64,000 nucleotides of DNA from Fasciola hepatica (GCA_948099385.1 CANUEZ040000012.1:11511501-11575500), one strand, 5' to 3'; positions 46,106 through 57,489 are shown, numbered from the stretch's first letter. Numbers and translations are program-made. Notes: generated by a model from the letters alone, not told the origin.

Positions 46106-47912
46106 CTAGTAATCAAACCCGTTTTCGTAGGCCACCTCTTCGATGACGGTCTGGCCGGTAAGAAGGATCACATTGGGAACAGTCAGGAAGTGATTCAGCG
46201 AGCCTCTGAACTGAGAAATTGAGAGACTTTCGCGGATGTTTAGCGGGAGTTTATTCCATAACTTCGAGTATTTTATAAGGAAGAAGTTAGATCTTAACGC
46301 TAATTTTGATCTAGGAATAGAGAACTGCAATGACCGATGGCGTAGAACATAATTCGTGGAGGGAGTGAGACGAATAGGTTCAGTACACGAAAAGGCCGTA
46401 CGGTGGTACAGCTTAAACAGAAAGCATAAATTGAGCTTCATGCGACGCAGCCATAGAGGGTCAAGACTGAGTAGGATGCATCGATCCTTGTAACGCAAAC
46501 TGGAGGAAAATCCCACTAATCGTTTGGTGAATTGGCGTCGCACGGACTCCAGAGAAATGCGGTCGGATTTCGTCATGTTGGTGAAGATAATAGGACAGTA
46601 TTCAAGGAGAGGCCTGGCGTGAGACTTGTAAGTGAGCAGTTTGCAATCATTTAGCCGAAAGGTTCTAGAGATGAGACCAGTGGTTCTTTTCGTCTTTGCA
46701 ATCTGGAGTGGAACAAACTCAGAAAACCTAAAACTGCAAGAATAATGAAGACCAAGGTCTCGAACTAAAGGGCTGTACGAGATGGGTAGGTCGTGGATGA
46801 GCAGGGTTCCGGAGGCTACTTGACATCTGAATGTTGTGTAGCAGCTCTTCGAGGCCGAGAAGTCCATATTCCATGAATTGCACCAATCCCCGAGTCGCTT
46901 TAGGTCACTAGAAATTTCATCTAGCATAATGCTGAGGTTTTTACGAGGAAACTCATAGACAGTCTTAACGTCATCAGCGAAGAAGAATGGGGTGCCATGG
47001 TACAAGATGGGAAATATATCATTTATGTAGATAAAAAAAGTAAAGGACCGAGTACACTGCCTTGTATAACTCCACTAGTGACTGGAGCAGGCTGTGAGAA
47101 ACACCCATCAATGGAAACCACTTGTGAGCGATTCGATAGGTATGATGTTAACCACGTTAAAAGCGAACCGGAAAAGCCGTGAGCTTTGAGTTTGGTTAGT
47201 AATAAAGCCTGAGGGACGCGGTCGAACGCTTTTGTCATATCAAGGTATATAATGATGATGGATTGACTGTTGTCGGCGGCCGCCTTTATGAGGTTAAAAA
47301 AGTCGTACTGGCAAGTGACGCATGAACGTGACTTTAAGAAGCCATGCTGCCCACTATGGATATTGTTATGGGACAATAGAAAGTCGGACATCCGCTGTTT
47401 GATGAGGCGTTCCATCAACCTAGAAGCAATTGGAGTGTGGTTGTTAGGGCGGTAATTGGGGGGTTATGTATTGGTCCTTTCTTATGGATTGGGATGATGA
47501 CCGCAGTCTCCCATTGCGAAGGAAATATGCCATACAAGATGGATAGATTGTAGACCTTCAATAGTAGGGCTGCGATATCAGTTCCTCCAAGGCGTAGAAG
47601 TGTCGGTGGAACACCATCATGGCCAAGGTGTGAGGACTTCCGGACACGAATAAGCTGGTTGGTCACCTCTTTAAGAGTAAATTCTAAATCAGACAGTAAG
47701 TGCTCGGTGACAGGGTCTATGCATGGGGGTATAGTAAGGGGGTCCGTAGTCATGGATGCAGCAAAGTAAGAATTAAGAGCCTGGGCTATCGCTACAGGTG
47801 AGGTGATGTGATCGTTATTTTCCAAAATGAGATAGGGGATACCTGCCGGTTTGCTCTGATTTCTGTTCTTCTTTAGGCGTGCCAACTTTGAGGAAGTATC
47901 ATGGCATTGCAA
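46106..47912 (-). pseudogene. LINE-A reverse transcriptase (A6), nearly intact
   Basis: Three overlapping frames. 47912-47415: RVRKSSHLGHDGVPPTLLRL entry motif and GIFPSQWETAVIIPIHKKG. 47418-47023: HGFLKSRSC, YLDMTKAFDRVP and SGVIQGSVLGPLLF. 47005-46106: PFFFADDVKTVYEF with the intact active site, then thumb and tail ending VAYENGFDY. The break near 47030 falls in a run of T on the coding strand, and that near 47460 in a run of C, so each needs only one base. No catalytic residue is missing. Comparison with A1 supports the order and length. Confidence 0.88.
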
Positions 47913-49120
47913 AGCCGATACTTCTTGTTTTTGAGCATATCTTCAGACTTAATTTTGATTGCTAACGAGAGACGTTGGAGCTGCAAGAATGACGATAAGT
48001 CACTACTGTTGTGATACACCTTCTGGAGCTTCAGATATTTGTTTTGCATTCGGCTCAGGACTGAACTACGGACTCGGTTTGATATGATACGAGTTGTAGT
48101 GTTTTTGGACAGCAAGTATGATAGGTTAGAATACAGTAAATCAGCAGGCAGCTGGGGGTCGCTTTGCAGGAAGAAGTCGTCCCAGTCTAACGAACGAAGC
48201 GTGCAGATAAGATTGTCCCAGTTGACTGCTGAAGAGAAACGATTGGGTGGGTGGGATTTATCGAAAGCTTGCGGAACCGCAAAGACGCAGGACACCATTC
48301 TGTGGTCACTTCCTGGAAAGAGGTCGAGCGTACTGGCTGAAACATCAGATAAACCAATCGTGAACAACAAATCAAGGATGTTGTTACCTCTAGTTGGGAC
48401 TGTTACATGTTGGATCCAGCACCCTACGCGGATGCATGACATGAAATCTAATAAGTTGTTTGGGGCAGATAGAGTATTCCAACAGATGCTCGATGCATTG
48501 AAGTCCCCCGCGATGAGTTTGGAGGAGCAAAGCAGCAATGAAAGGTAGTTGAACGCGTCAATAATCTTGGTAAGATCCATAGGGTTGGAATCAGGTGGCC
48601 GATAGATGCAACCAATATGAAGATAGGAGTTAGGTAAAGGAATCGTTAACCACAGAGGATCCTGAACGGCGTCGAGAGTTGTGTGTGAGAGTGGAATGGC
48701 CTGAAGAGTGTTTTTGACATAAATTAGACAGCCTCCTCCACGACGAGGCCTATTCTTTCGGAACATCTGGCAGCCAACTAGAAAGACTCGATCTGACGGG
48801 ACGGAATCCGTTAGCCAAGTTTCAGTTACAATGATAATATGAAAGTTCAGTTCAGTTCAGTTCAGTCTGCACAGGACAGGTAATGGCCACGGCCAATCGA
48901 GCGTCCAGAATTCCTTCGATGGTATGCACACCAGTTATGCACCCACCACTGCCGAGTTGGAGGGCTGAGCGATGCTGCGGATGGCTTTAGTTTTGTTCAG
49001 TAATGAACGGGCATTTACGAGTATGACGGAAAGAGACGATGCAAGCCTCGATGGTGGTGGATATGGTGGGGGGTTCGGTAGTGGTGATGAAGGTGGTAAA
49101 TCCAGCGGAGAATAGGGCAA
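47873..49120 (-). pseudogene. LINE-A endonuclease (A6)
   Basis: The N-terminal strand SVILVNARSLLNKTKAIRSI (49120-48937) is followed by a 110-bp insertion, after which VTETWLTDSVPSDR continues the domain. The main frame 48766-47873 holds KLIAGDFNASSICW, with the catalytic Asp and Asn, NILDLLFTIGL and PGSDHRMVSC, with the catalytic Asp and His. Apart from the insertion the nuclease looks functional. A frameshift at about 47890 separates it from RT. Confidence 0.88.
48843..48952 (-). mobile_element. Short TTCAG-tailed insertion in A6 endonuclease
   Basis: About 110 bp that interrupts the endonuclease between its first strand and the ETWL motif. It carries four exact TTCAG units (48846-48865). 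Read on the minus strand, it begins GCAGTGGTGGGTGCATAACTGG, continues with GCATACCATCG and AGGAATTCT, and ends in CTGAACTGAAC repeats. A related copy lies on the plus strand at 55307-55414. It may be a SINE-like or MITE-like unit; no tRNA-type promoter boxes were evident. Confidence 0.65.
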
Positions 49121-49274
49121 GGATGGGGGGAGGACCTCAGTTGTTCCACGGACTTGATGAGTTATAACCTGGTGGGGGATAGTGTAAAGAAAGAGGGATG
49201 GGGAGGTGCTGCTTAGGAGAGTAGTTTGAATGCGGGGCCGGCAGGAAGAAAGCAGCCACGGATGGATGGCAGTG

Positions 49275-50776
49275 CTAGGCTAAGAGACGTGGATGGGTCC
49301 TGTGGGAGTGGGAAGCTAGGTGAGGCAAGGACATGGTTCCCAGGGAGTGACTGGGTGGCAGTAGAGGTATAGAGCAGTTGGTGTGGCGGATGGTAATGTA
49401 ATGGAGCGGTGATTGGGGGGGATAAGGTGGGTAAAAGTAGGATGGAAATGATAAGGCAGTTAGCCGAGGTGGAAAAGTAGGATTCACAGCCACACAAGAG
49501 GCTGGTAAAATGCCGCTCGACTGAGCTTTTTTCTTATGGTTTGCATGTGCATTATGTCGATGGGTCTTGTTCTTTTGGCGATGAAGTGTTAACTTCTGAG
49601 GGTCAGTCTGCACTGACGGACTAACCAGCGGTGGTGGCCTAGGTGGTAACCAGATACATTCTGGTGGCGAATGGGTGAGTGCAGCGGGTGAGCTTAGGGG
49701 CCTGGTTGGGTTATCAAAAATGCCAGAGGTAACGAGATGCATGGGTGTAGACGGAGGTGGGTTGATGGTGCGGTGATTTTTAGGTACGGTTGCATAACCC
49801 GACATGGAGCTAGTAGAAGGAATGGGGTCGTCTAGACTTGTGGAGAACATGAGCTCGCGGGTGGATGAGTCGGAAGAACCTTCATCAGTTTTGTGAATGC
49901 TGGGGCGCTTGTTCCAGTCTATAGATTTTCTTGGGCTATTCTGAAGATTGGGGCGTTTGCCAGGTGGCTCATTGGGTGAGAAAATTGGGGTACTGTCTAA
50001 ATCTACGGTTGCATTGTGATCTGCAATAGATGGCAACATCGCGTGATGGCCAGTGGTAGGTGCACCGGAGTTTCGGGGTGGATTGTTTGTTGCACCAACA
50101 CCGGGGTCACTGTTCTGGGCGTGACTCTTGTGCACCTCCCTTTGGAGTGGGGTCTTGTCCGGATGCATCTTGGCGCACTTGAAGCCGGTTTTGGCTACGA
50201 CTAACGATTGCCGGCTGATAAAGGTCTTGGCGACAACTTCATTTCTAAACTGGAAAAGTAGTGGACAGGTGGTGCGCAGGGAAGTTTTTCGGAGTCTAAC
50301 ACAGTGGCACGGTTGTGAGCCAAGGTTGCAAGCGCTTAAGATCATATTTTTAGCATCTGAGAGAGGTATTCGGTCTGGAATGTTAAACACAATCGCATTG
50401 TTTGCCTTTTTTTTATCCTTCTGAAGATCTTCGAGGCAATTGTGTCCACAAATTTCGTCGCCAGTAGTAGATTGGTTAGGGTATGGTGTGCGGCTGGATC
50501 AAGCAAGAACGCTATAGGCATCAGTTGACCGATAATCAGATCAGCAGAGTCAAGTCGGGAGGAAAGACTGCTCAGAGTTTTGGTCATTTCCGTAGATTGT
50601 CCATTGGCATTTCCAAGTATATCTACTAGAGAGACTGAGCGGTTGTCCGGTGAGTTTTGGAATTTAGTGGTCTTGCGACGGCGAGTGCTGACCGTGATTT
50701 TGGGTCGGCTGGGAGGAGATGTAGGCATACCTATGGTGGTAAAGAGGTGGATGGCCAGTCGGACAAGATGTGGCAA
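49275..50776 (-). pseudogene. LINE-A ORF1 protein (A6)
   Basis: Two frames, 50776-50342 and 50390-49275, overlap at a run of eight A on the coding strand (about 50409-50416), so the break is one base. The N-terminal part has a basic segment (RPKITVSTRRRKTTKF) and a helical stretch (SVSLVDILGNANG). The middle has the basic RLRKTSLRTTCPLLFQFRNE and DKTPLQRE. The C-terminal third is rich in proline, serine and histidine. I see no zinc knuckle or esterase motif. Expected role: RNA binding and chaperone activity in the element RNP. Homologous segments occur in A4 and A5. Confidence 0.75.
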
Positions 50777-51248
50777 TAAGCAGGGGTTAGAGAGCTATAC
50801 GGAAGCAAGGGATTAAGTGCAGAGTATTGCCAAAATATTTAAGCCTTAGGGGAGAGTGCTTGCCACAGGAGGTCAGTATCGGCGGAACTAATTATGTATC
50901 AGTTGTTCAGCTAAAAATTGCAAGCAGTTTCTGCAGATGTTGCTCTCTGAAAGTTTCCGGATGTATTACGCAAGTCAAAACTGCTTTAGTCTCTTTACGA
51001 AGGTGATCCTCTGAGTGGTATCTTGGAGTCTGCTAGTGTTCTTTGACTGAGACTGATATTTCGCTTAGCTCCTACCCTACGATCACTTTTGTATGTATAT
51101 TATACCACCGGGTGGTCCCAGGAAATAGTGTTCAGAAAAAATTGCTTGATTTTTTCTGGGTCGGGCAACAGGCCTTAGAACTATAGTTTTAGGTATTATC
51201 CTAGATAGCTTAATAAAAACTATACCGATAACAGCGAGAAAGCTACGC
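50777..51248 (-). promoter_or_regulatory. LINE-A 5' UTR (A6)
   Basis: Roughly 470 bases between the junction with LINE-B and ORF1. In non-LTR elements this region normally carries an internal promoter, but I can point to no specific box. The outer limit is fixed by the resumption of the LINE-B frame at 51249. Confidence 0.55.
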
Positions 51249-52360
51249 GGTGCTGGAATGGACCCAGGTACTTCTCACAGACCGAACATGCAATGTTAGG
51301 GTGGAAGGGAGTAAGCCCACTAGGGCTACGGCTGCCAGTGGGGTCCTTCAGGGGTCAGTCATGGGTCTTTTACCGTTTTTGATCTATATCGACGACTTGT
51401 TGGATGGTACACAAAACATAGCCTGCCAGTTTGCGGACGATCCAAGGCTGATGAATGAACCAGGAGCCGCATCACTACAAGAGGAATTGAATAAGGTTTA
51501 CGACTGGAAAACTCAGTGGCAACTGCCGCTCAACTTGGGCTCGTGCGGCCATCTTAACAAGGACGTCGTCAGAGAATCAGTACTTCTAGGCTCACATAAT
51601 CCGAAAACAGTCACGGAGTTTACTGACATAGCTGACACTTTGGGCCCTGATGAAAGATAGTCACTAGCCATTTCCGCAGCGCCTGGCTGCCACAGCTAAT
51701 GGGCTTCAGGCGCTCTGCCAACTGCTGAGCACCCTAGCTTCCAGAGAAGCTTACGTGCCGTGGCCTTCCTATACAGCATTAGTTAGGCCACGCCTGGAAT
51801 GTTGTGCCCAAGTTTGGGCTTCGGCTCTCATGCGGGACACTGCTGTTCTTAGGAAAGTGCAGCGATACTTCACTAAACCGCTACAGGGACTGAGGGGCAA
51901 AATGTACGCAGAGATTATGGCGCTGGAACTCTTCTCTATGAAACGTCAAAGACTCAGGGGGGACCTATTAGAAGCCTTCAAACTAATTCGAGGATTATCT
52001 ATCTCAATGGAGCAGCTGTTGGTACTAGCACTGGATTCCATACTTGGAAGACAAGAGTTTAAGCTCGTCAAACCGAGAGCATTTTAAAAAATATGGGAAA
52101 TTTCTTTGCGTGCCTCCTTGTCAACCCATGGAAAGCACTACAGGCTGAGGCGGTGTCTGCCTTATCGGTGGCAGACTTTGAGGCAAGGTTGGACCTCTTC
52201 TGGCCTCATATGTTCTCCTAATGCAAATCCAAATCATTCAGCGGCAATACTGGAAGCAGCTCCCTTACTCCTTGTGTCACAGCTTCCTACCAGTATTATG
52301 CTTGTCTCTGACTCTCTCTAACGCCCCTTCTTCACCGTCTCCCACCTTATCCTCCCTAAC
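51249..52360 (+). pseudogene. LINE-B reverse transcriptase, second part (B2)
   Basis: Continues the frame broken at 44266: VLEWTQVLLTDRTCNVRVEG, SGVLQGSVMGLLPFLIYIDD and CQFADD (active site with both Asp), to 51660. A second frame (51755-52087) has the thumb and tail: YTALVRPRLECCAQVWASAL, RKVQRYFTKPLQGLRGKMY and RLRGDLLEAFKLIRG. These thumb motifs are common to many CR1/Jockey-type LINEs. One frameshift or stop separates the parts, near 51660-51750. Sequence to about 52320 is still tail-like. Confidence 0.85.
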
Positions 52361-52371
52361 CCCAAAAATAC

Positions 52372-52746
52372 TGTAACACATGCTTGAGCAATGCGTAGAC
52401 AAACTCACAACGGATCCCGAAATCAAAAGGCGATTATCCGTGATATTCTACGATAATAGGTTATTGAATGAACAATAACATCAAAAAATACAAACCTCAA
52501 TAATGGCATCGCAGGGACTCAACAAACGGAAAACCTAATTTCGGCGTACGAGCAATGAGCACGTGCGTCACGCAGGTCCAAAACAAGAATATGACGAAGT
52601 AGCGCTCTGGGCGCGAACAAACAACAGTTGGTCGATAAAAACAAACAGTGCGTAAAGACACTTCAATAGTGTAAGCAAGTGAGTGATGTTAAGAAAAACA
52701 TGGAACAGCAAAGGTTTTGGGGGATTTTCCAGGACCGGTCGTTACG
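52372..52746 (-). repeat. Solo BEL-1 LTR
   Basis: 375 bp from TGTAACACATGC to GGTCGTTACG on the plus strand, with the same conserved blocks as the BEL-1 LTRs. It is flanked by AATAC (52367-52371) and CATAC (52747-52751), a 5-bp duplication with one mismatch. No internal sequence is attached. A solo LTR arises by recombination between the two LTRs of an integrated element. It lies just 3' of LINE B2. Confidence 0.82.
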
Positions 52747-53099
52747 CATACCACTGATGACAATCTTTCTTAACACTGCCAGTAATTGTAGCATGCCTAG
52801 AGTGGGGGGCTAGACCCAGTTCGTAACCGTTCCACTGCTTAACTCTCCCGACAGCAAACCGAGTCAGAGCCATGTTTCACCTACGGATTAAACAACAGTG
52901 ACACAAAGCAAGAGCAGAAGTTGCAGCCCGGTATGATTCATCTTGAAGCTCACTGGTTAAAGTATCTGGGCTGTTTTATTGGCAATACCTCAAGTCCTGT
53001 GACCTGGCCAGATTTGAACTACAGTACTGTGCACCACCGAGGAAGAGTGACCGCGAGGGTGTCATAACCACCCGGTTCATTCGACATCCCAAGGTACCC
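52747..53099. other. Unassigned stretch
   Basis: No recognisable element or gene between the solo LTR and LINE B3. Confidence 0.3.
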
Positions 53100-54840
53100 T
53101 CAAGGCTAGCTACGAAATTTCAGCAGTACTGACATAAATGAGCTTCGCAATAGGGAGACGGAGCTTACTTCGAACAAGGTAGAGTTGGCTCATTTCGAGA
53201 ATCGCTGGCTGGTCATAAGGGGATCCCCGACAGCCCTCCAGGACGAGTAAGCACCCTTGAAAAGAGGGAGCGGAGAGAACAAACCTGTATTGGAAGGCTA
53301 CGATGGTCAAGGACAGCGAATGTAGAAACAGCATCTGGGACCTTTACAGAGCTTCCGGCAGTTGACTAGTCTGGGCTCGTTATACGAAGCTTGTAAACGA
53401 GACTGTGAGCATTCTGTGAACTTCTAAGCAAGAATATGAGCTCAGGTTAGTCAAATGAGCAAGACGACAGCAGAAGAATTTCTGTAGCTACACTCAGTCG
53501 AAAGACTCAGCAAAGGATGCGATAGGTCCGGTATCCAATGGAGACCTTGTTATCGTCGCTGGTGGCCAGAGCAAGGCAGACTCTCTGGGTGAATACTTTA
53601 GTGGTGTATGTAGGATGGATGTTGAGATACGAGTGGACCTGGTGATGGTGCATCCTCCTCCGCAGCCAAGCGAGCTGAATCTCCCAGAGAGAATCGTGCG
53701 TAAGCACTATAGGAATTGAACGGCTACAAGTCAGCGGGTCCAGATGGCATCCATCCAGTTATCATCAGCCCGCTGATATATATCATAGTTCCTTCGGTAT
53801 GCAACCTGTACGGTCCCTACTTGGACCAGAATAAGTTGCCTCAGGACTGGAAAATAGCGACAGTCGTGGCCATACACGGGAGTGGACCCAAGTCAGCTAC
53901 GGATAACTACACGCAGGTAAGCCTAACTAGCACCTTATGTGAAGTTCTTGAGAAAATCCGCGCCCACATCTGACACCACTTTCTGGAGCACTCCAAGCTT
54001 ACGTCAGCCCTGCGTGGATTTCTTAAAACAGGTCTTGTCCGACCAATCGCTTATGTTTCTTAGATGGAGCAACTCGACTACTGGATGAAGATGGGCGAGC
54101 TGAGATATGCTACTGTGACTTCAGCAAGGCGTTTGACGCTGTTAATCATCGTTTTTTGCTGCGAAGGACAGAGACTTTTGGTATTGGGGGCCATTGTATG
54201 GGTGGATGGCGGACTCCTTCTCCCACGGGATTTTTTACATCAAAGTGGGGTACAGGTGCTCTAATTTGGTGAATGTCATCAGTGGTGTACCTCAGGGATC
54301 CGTCCTGGGACAGATGCTATTCTTGTTGTTCATTACCGACCTGGCATTCACCCTCCAACCGCTTAGTTTCATTCTTGCGGATGACGGGAAGATTGCTGGA
54401 TCTGAGCGTAGGGTTGACTCAGGCAGGGACTGGGAATACAAGGGCGGCCTACCGCTGAAGGCTGGAGAAGGCCATTTGTTATCTAGGCCAACAGGAGGCC
54501 TAACAGTCGCCCATGACCAAGAACGCCTCACAATAAACGCGTTCATTTGAGTTAATGACGTCGGGGTCATCGTGACCAGTGGCTTAAGATGGTCGGACCA
54601 GTGTAAAGCTGTTTCACAAAAGGCTCTTGGTGAGCCCTTTAGACTGTGGTCGGCATTGTCTAGCCGGCTGCCGAGAACATTCGTACCTGTTTACACGACT
54701 CACCTAGATGGTTATGTGCAGGCTTGGGCACAATTCTACAAAGGAGGCACCGCCCGCTTAGAGAAAGTTCAGCGTCTCGTGACGCGAATGGATGAAGGGA
54801 AGAGGGATAAAACGTATAAGCAAAGACTGTGAGCTCAGTG
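53100..54840 (+). pseudogene. LINE-B copy B3, linker and reverse transcriptase
   Basis: The linker near 53280-53700 is in broken plus-strand frames. RT begins with LNGYKSAGPDGIHPVIISPL (53722 on), then NKLPQDWKIATVVAIHGSG and VSLTSTLCEVLEKI. After frameshifts come SGVPQGSVLGQMLFLLFITD, and ILADDGK at the FADD position (54370-54395). The thumb has VPVYTTHLDGYVQAWAQF and LEKVQRLVTRM to 54835. Decayed, but all RT landmarks are recognisable. Confidence 0.8.
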
Positions 54841-55306
54841 TTTTTACATAAGAAAGACGGAGACTTTGAGGGGATCTCACAGAAGCTTCCAAGGTAACGA
54901 AGAGTTTTTCTGACCTTATGCACAATAGTCTATTCGGCATGCTCAAGGTTCTGAAACAGGGGGACAAGGGGGGAGCTGGCGGAAGTTTGAGCTAGAGTGA
55001 TAACAAGACAGCTGTTCTTTGGCAACAGGGTAGTGAAAAGTTGAGACGGTCTGCCTTGTGAAACGATAATTCCGCAGGCCATCTAGACCTTCAGTGGTAC
55101 CCTAGATGGCAAGTGGCAAGTTATATTTCCTGGTAGTGAGCTCTGAGTATGTTCACTAGATGGATGGAGGATGTGTTGTATTTGATTTTTTCGCCTATTG
55201 CATACTGTCTTAGGGAAGGCCCATAAAGCATAACGTCTCTCGCAGTTGACGTGCGATGGGGTTTTCCGTTTCCCTCATTGTTAGCTGGGATCCGACTAGA
55301 CACACA
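54841..55306. other. Unassigned stretch
   Basis: Probably the decayed 3' part of B3. Nothing else recognised. Confidence 0.3.
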
Positions 55307-55414
55307 GTGCAGTGGTGGGTGCATAACTGGTAAACATACCATCGGAGGAATTCTAGATGTTTGACCGACGGCGGCCATAACCTGTCCCGTGCAAGTTGAA
55401 GTGAACTGAACAGA
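55307..55414 (+). mobile_element. Second copy of the short TTCAG-tailed unit
   Basis: Begins GCAGTGGTGGGTGCATAACTGG, continues with CATACCATCGGAGGAATTCT and GGCCATAACCTGTCCCGTGC, and ends GTGAACTGAAC. It matches the minus strand of 48952-48843 over its length with scattered differences. Orientation is opposite to that in A6, which supports an independently dispersed unit. Confidence 0.65.
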
Positions 55415-55469
55415 AGTTCTTCGCCTATGTGCAGTCGAAGAAAACGACGCGTCCATGCGTGGATACCTT

Positions 55470-56225
55470 GTAAATACCCGATGAAAGCATTGTCCTTGAG
55501 GCTTAAGACAAGACGGAAACCTTACTTGCGTTCTTTGAGAGCGTGCATCACCAGGACCAGATGCTTAGTGCGGCGGAATCAGATAAAGGGAGTTCGTCGG
55601 TGATTCAGGAGCTCACTGTAAGTGAGGACGAGATGTGACACGAACTCAAATACTTGCGCAGGCACAAAGCTGCCGGACCGGATACAATCCATCCGGCAGT
55701 TGCTCAGCCATTTTCCGATATCTTATCAGTGGCTATTACCCAGCTGCAGGAAACTTCTCTGAGGGAGAATGAGATACTCGAGAATGGGCGTAAGTCCGTT
55801 GTCGTAGCAATACATAATAGAGGATCCGGGAGGTGGGCAGAGAATTGTAGCCTGACATCGATGTTGTGCAAATGCGTGCAAACTATAACCAGGAAGCAAT
55901 TGTGCCTGCATCTGGTTAATAATAGCTCACTGACACCTGCGTCACACGAGATTGTTAAAAAAGGGTCGTGTTAGAGAAGCCTACTGATGTTCCTAGACGA
56001 GACTACAAGATGAATAGATGAGGGTACGACAGTGTAGGTTTGTTATTTGGATTTCGGTAAGGCTTTCCACTCTGTGGGTCATCGCCTGCTGCAATATAAA
56101 TGGTAAAACCCTGGGGTAATTGTAAAGCAACAGATTGGGAGGCACACTTTTAGGGGATCGCAGCTCCTGTGTTGAGGTAGGCAATTATCTGTTGAGGCCG
56201 GAGAGGATTGCCAGTGTAAACGTTA
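55470..56225 (+). pseudogene. LINE-B copy B4, reverse transcriptase N-terminus
   Basis: The frame around 55640 opens with LRRHKAAGPDTIHPAVAQPF, the RT entry motif, followed by a GRKSVVVAIHNRGSG segment and LTSMLCKCVQTI. Near 56035-56100 another frame gives VCYLDFGKAFHSVGHRLL, the palm block with the catalytic Asp. The copy stops before the FADD box, at the putative BEL-2 LTR. Confidence 0.75.
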
Positions 56226-56229
56226 TTCC

Positions 56230-56610
56230 GACAGTAAGTAAAGCCTAACCCAATTACCAATCTCAAAGTCAGAACAAGGTCTATTCGATTATTCCACTGT
56301 ACTGAATTAACGAATTATACGGATATAAATTATACACAAACATCAACTGCACGGCAAAACGTTTAGCAACGGAGACTAGAGTTCAACAAAGGTCACCTTC
56401 AGGTACCACCGTTACTGCCGTCCGAGTTCGAATGAAAAGTATGCCACGGCACATAAGCAAAATATAAACAAACGGTCAAGTGTAGTAGTTGATGTGTGCT
56501 GTACTTGTTCGACGGTCAATAAGATGAATGGCATAACCTCAACAAAACAAGTATGTGACAAATTCTGAGGAGGACTTCCACACGTGTACTCTAGACACGG
56601 CCCACCAAAT
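56230..56610 (-). repeat. Possible BEL-2 3' LTR with polypurine tract
   Basis: Lies directly 3' of BEL-2 on its coding strand. The segment CCCACCAAATCCTC at about 56609-56622 is the complement of a purine run almost the same as that next to the BEL-1 3' LTR (CACCAAAATCCTCC at 33608-33621). The proposed LTR itself only loosely resembles BEL-1 LTRs. Limits are approximate. Confidence 0.4.
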
Positions 56611-56994
56611 CCTCTCATGGAACGGTCAGCTTCCAAGGACTAGATGGATAATGAATCGCCCCAACCTACCTAGACCCTAAAGTCAGCGCATGCGTAGGTC
56701 ACCATGGGCCTCGTATATTGTTGGCCAGTCGTTGACAAGCTTGCAGGTTCTCTTGAAGTTATGCTCCATACATCCGTGTTTTGGAGTTCGTCTGAAGATG
56801 TTACGGCATTATTATAATACGAAAAGAGGCTTCGTTGTGGTCGAGATGCGTAGGCGGATGAGGGAATGTAGAGGACAAAAGGCTTCTCGAGTAAGATTAA
56901 AGTAAGTGGAAAAATGAAGATAAAGAGTTCTAGGTGGAGGATCGAGATGGTTACAAGTTGCTTGAAACGTCAGAGAATTCAACGTGTCGTATAA

Positions 56995-57379
56995 TCACCG
57001 TAAGGGTGTGTCTGTCTCAAAACTTGAATCAGTTTGATTACAGGTTGGATAATAGTACTGACTGAATGTCCCGGAAATAGAGGTGTTTCTACAAACGGTC
57101 AACGAGTGCTTGTTCCAAAGTTTCCCCAATTTCACAAGGAACGTTGCTCCGCGTGCTAAATTGGAGTTCGGATAACGAACTCCATTGCAAATCGTGAACA
57201 CCGTTTAGTATTAGAAGCAAACCTTCTTCAAAACCGTGTGGAGGGGTGAGACCGAGAAAGGAATGCGATAAGGGTAAATAGACGAATCCAGCTTCCGTTG
57301 GTATCAGTAGACTTTGTGTTAGTCTAACCTGTGGCATCCACGCGGACCTGTCCACCATCAGTAGCCCGTTGGCTCGCAT
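56995..57379 (-). pseudogene. BEL-2 integrase N-terminal fragment
   Basis: MRANGLLMVDRSAWMPQVRL followed by a PLSHSFLGLTPPHG segment corresponds to the start of BEL integrases (NGLLRVDGRLTNS and P-I-FLP in BEL-1). The zinc domain and core are not recognisable downstream, so a deletion is likely. Confidence 0.55.
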
Positions 57380-57489
57380 GAGTTTTAATCTTCAGATGCT
57401 GCAGTGCTACAGCCTGCTTCTTTGATGTGGTTTACGTGATGCAGTAATTTGGCAAGGTCCGTCCAAAAGTTGGATTCCTAGTTTATTTG

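Larger units (their letters stand above)
44267..51248 (-). mobile_element. LINE-A copy A6, full length, about 6.98 kb
   Basis: Minus-strand element with 5' UTR (51248-50777), ORF1 (50776-49275), ORF2 endonuclease (49120-47873) and RT (47912-46106), and a 3' UTR of 1.84 kb (46105-44267). It sits inside the RT frame of LINE B2; GGT at 44264-44266 recurs at 51249-51251, and the LINE-B frame reads on directly across. CR1-like elements make short or no target duplications, which fits. Interruptions are few: single-base frameshifts, three at homopolymer runs, and one 110-bp insertion. It is the best reference copy of the family here. Confidence 0.9.
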
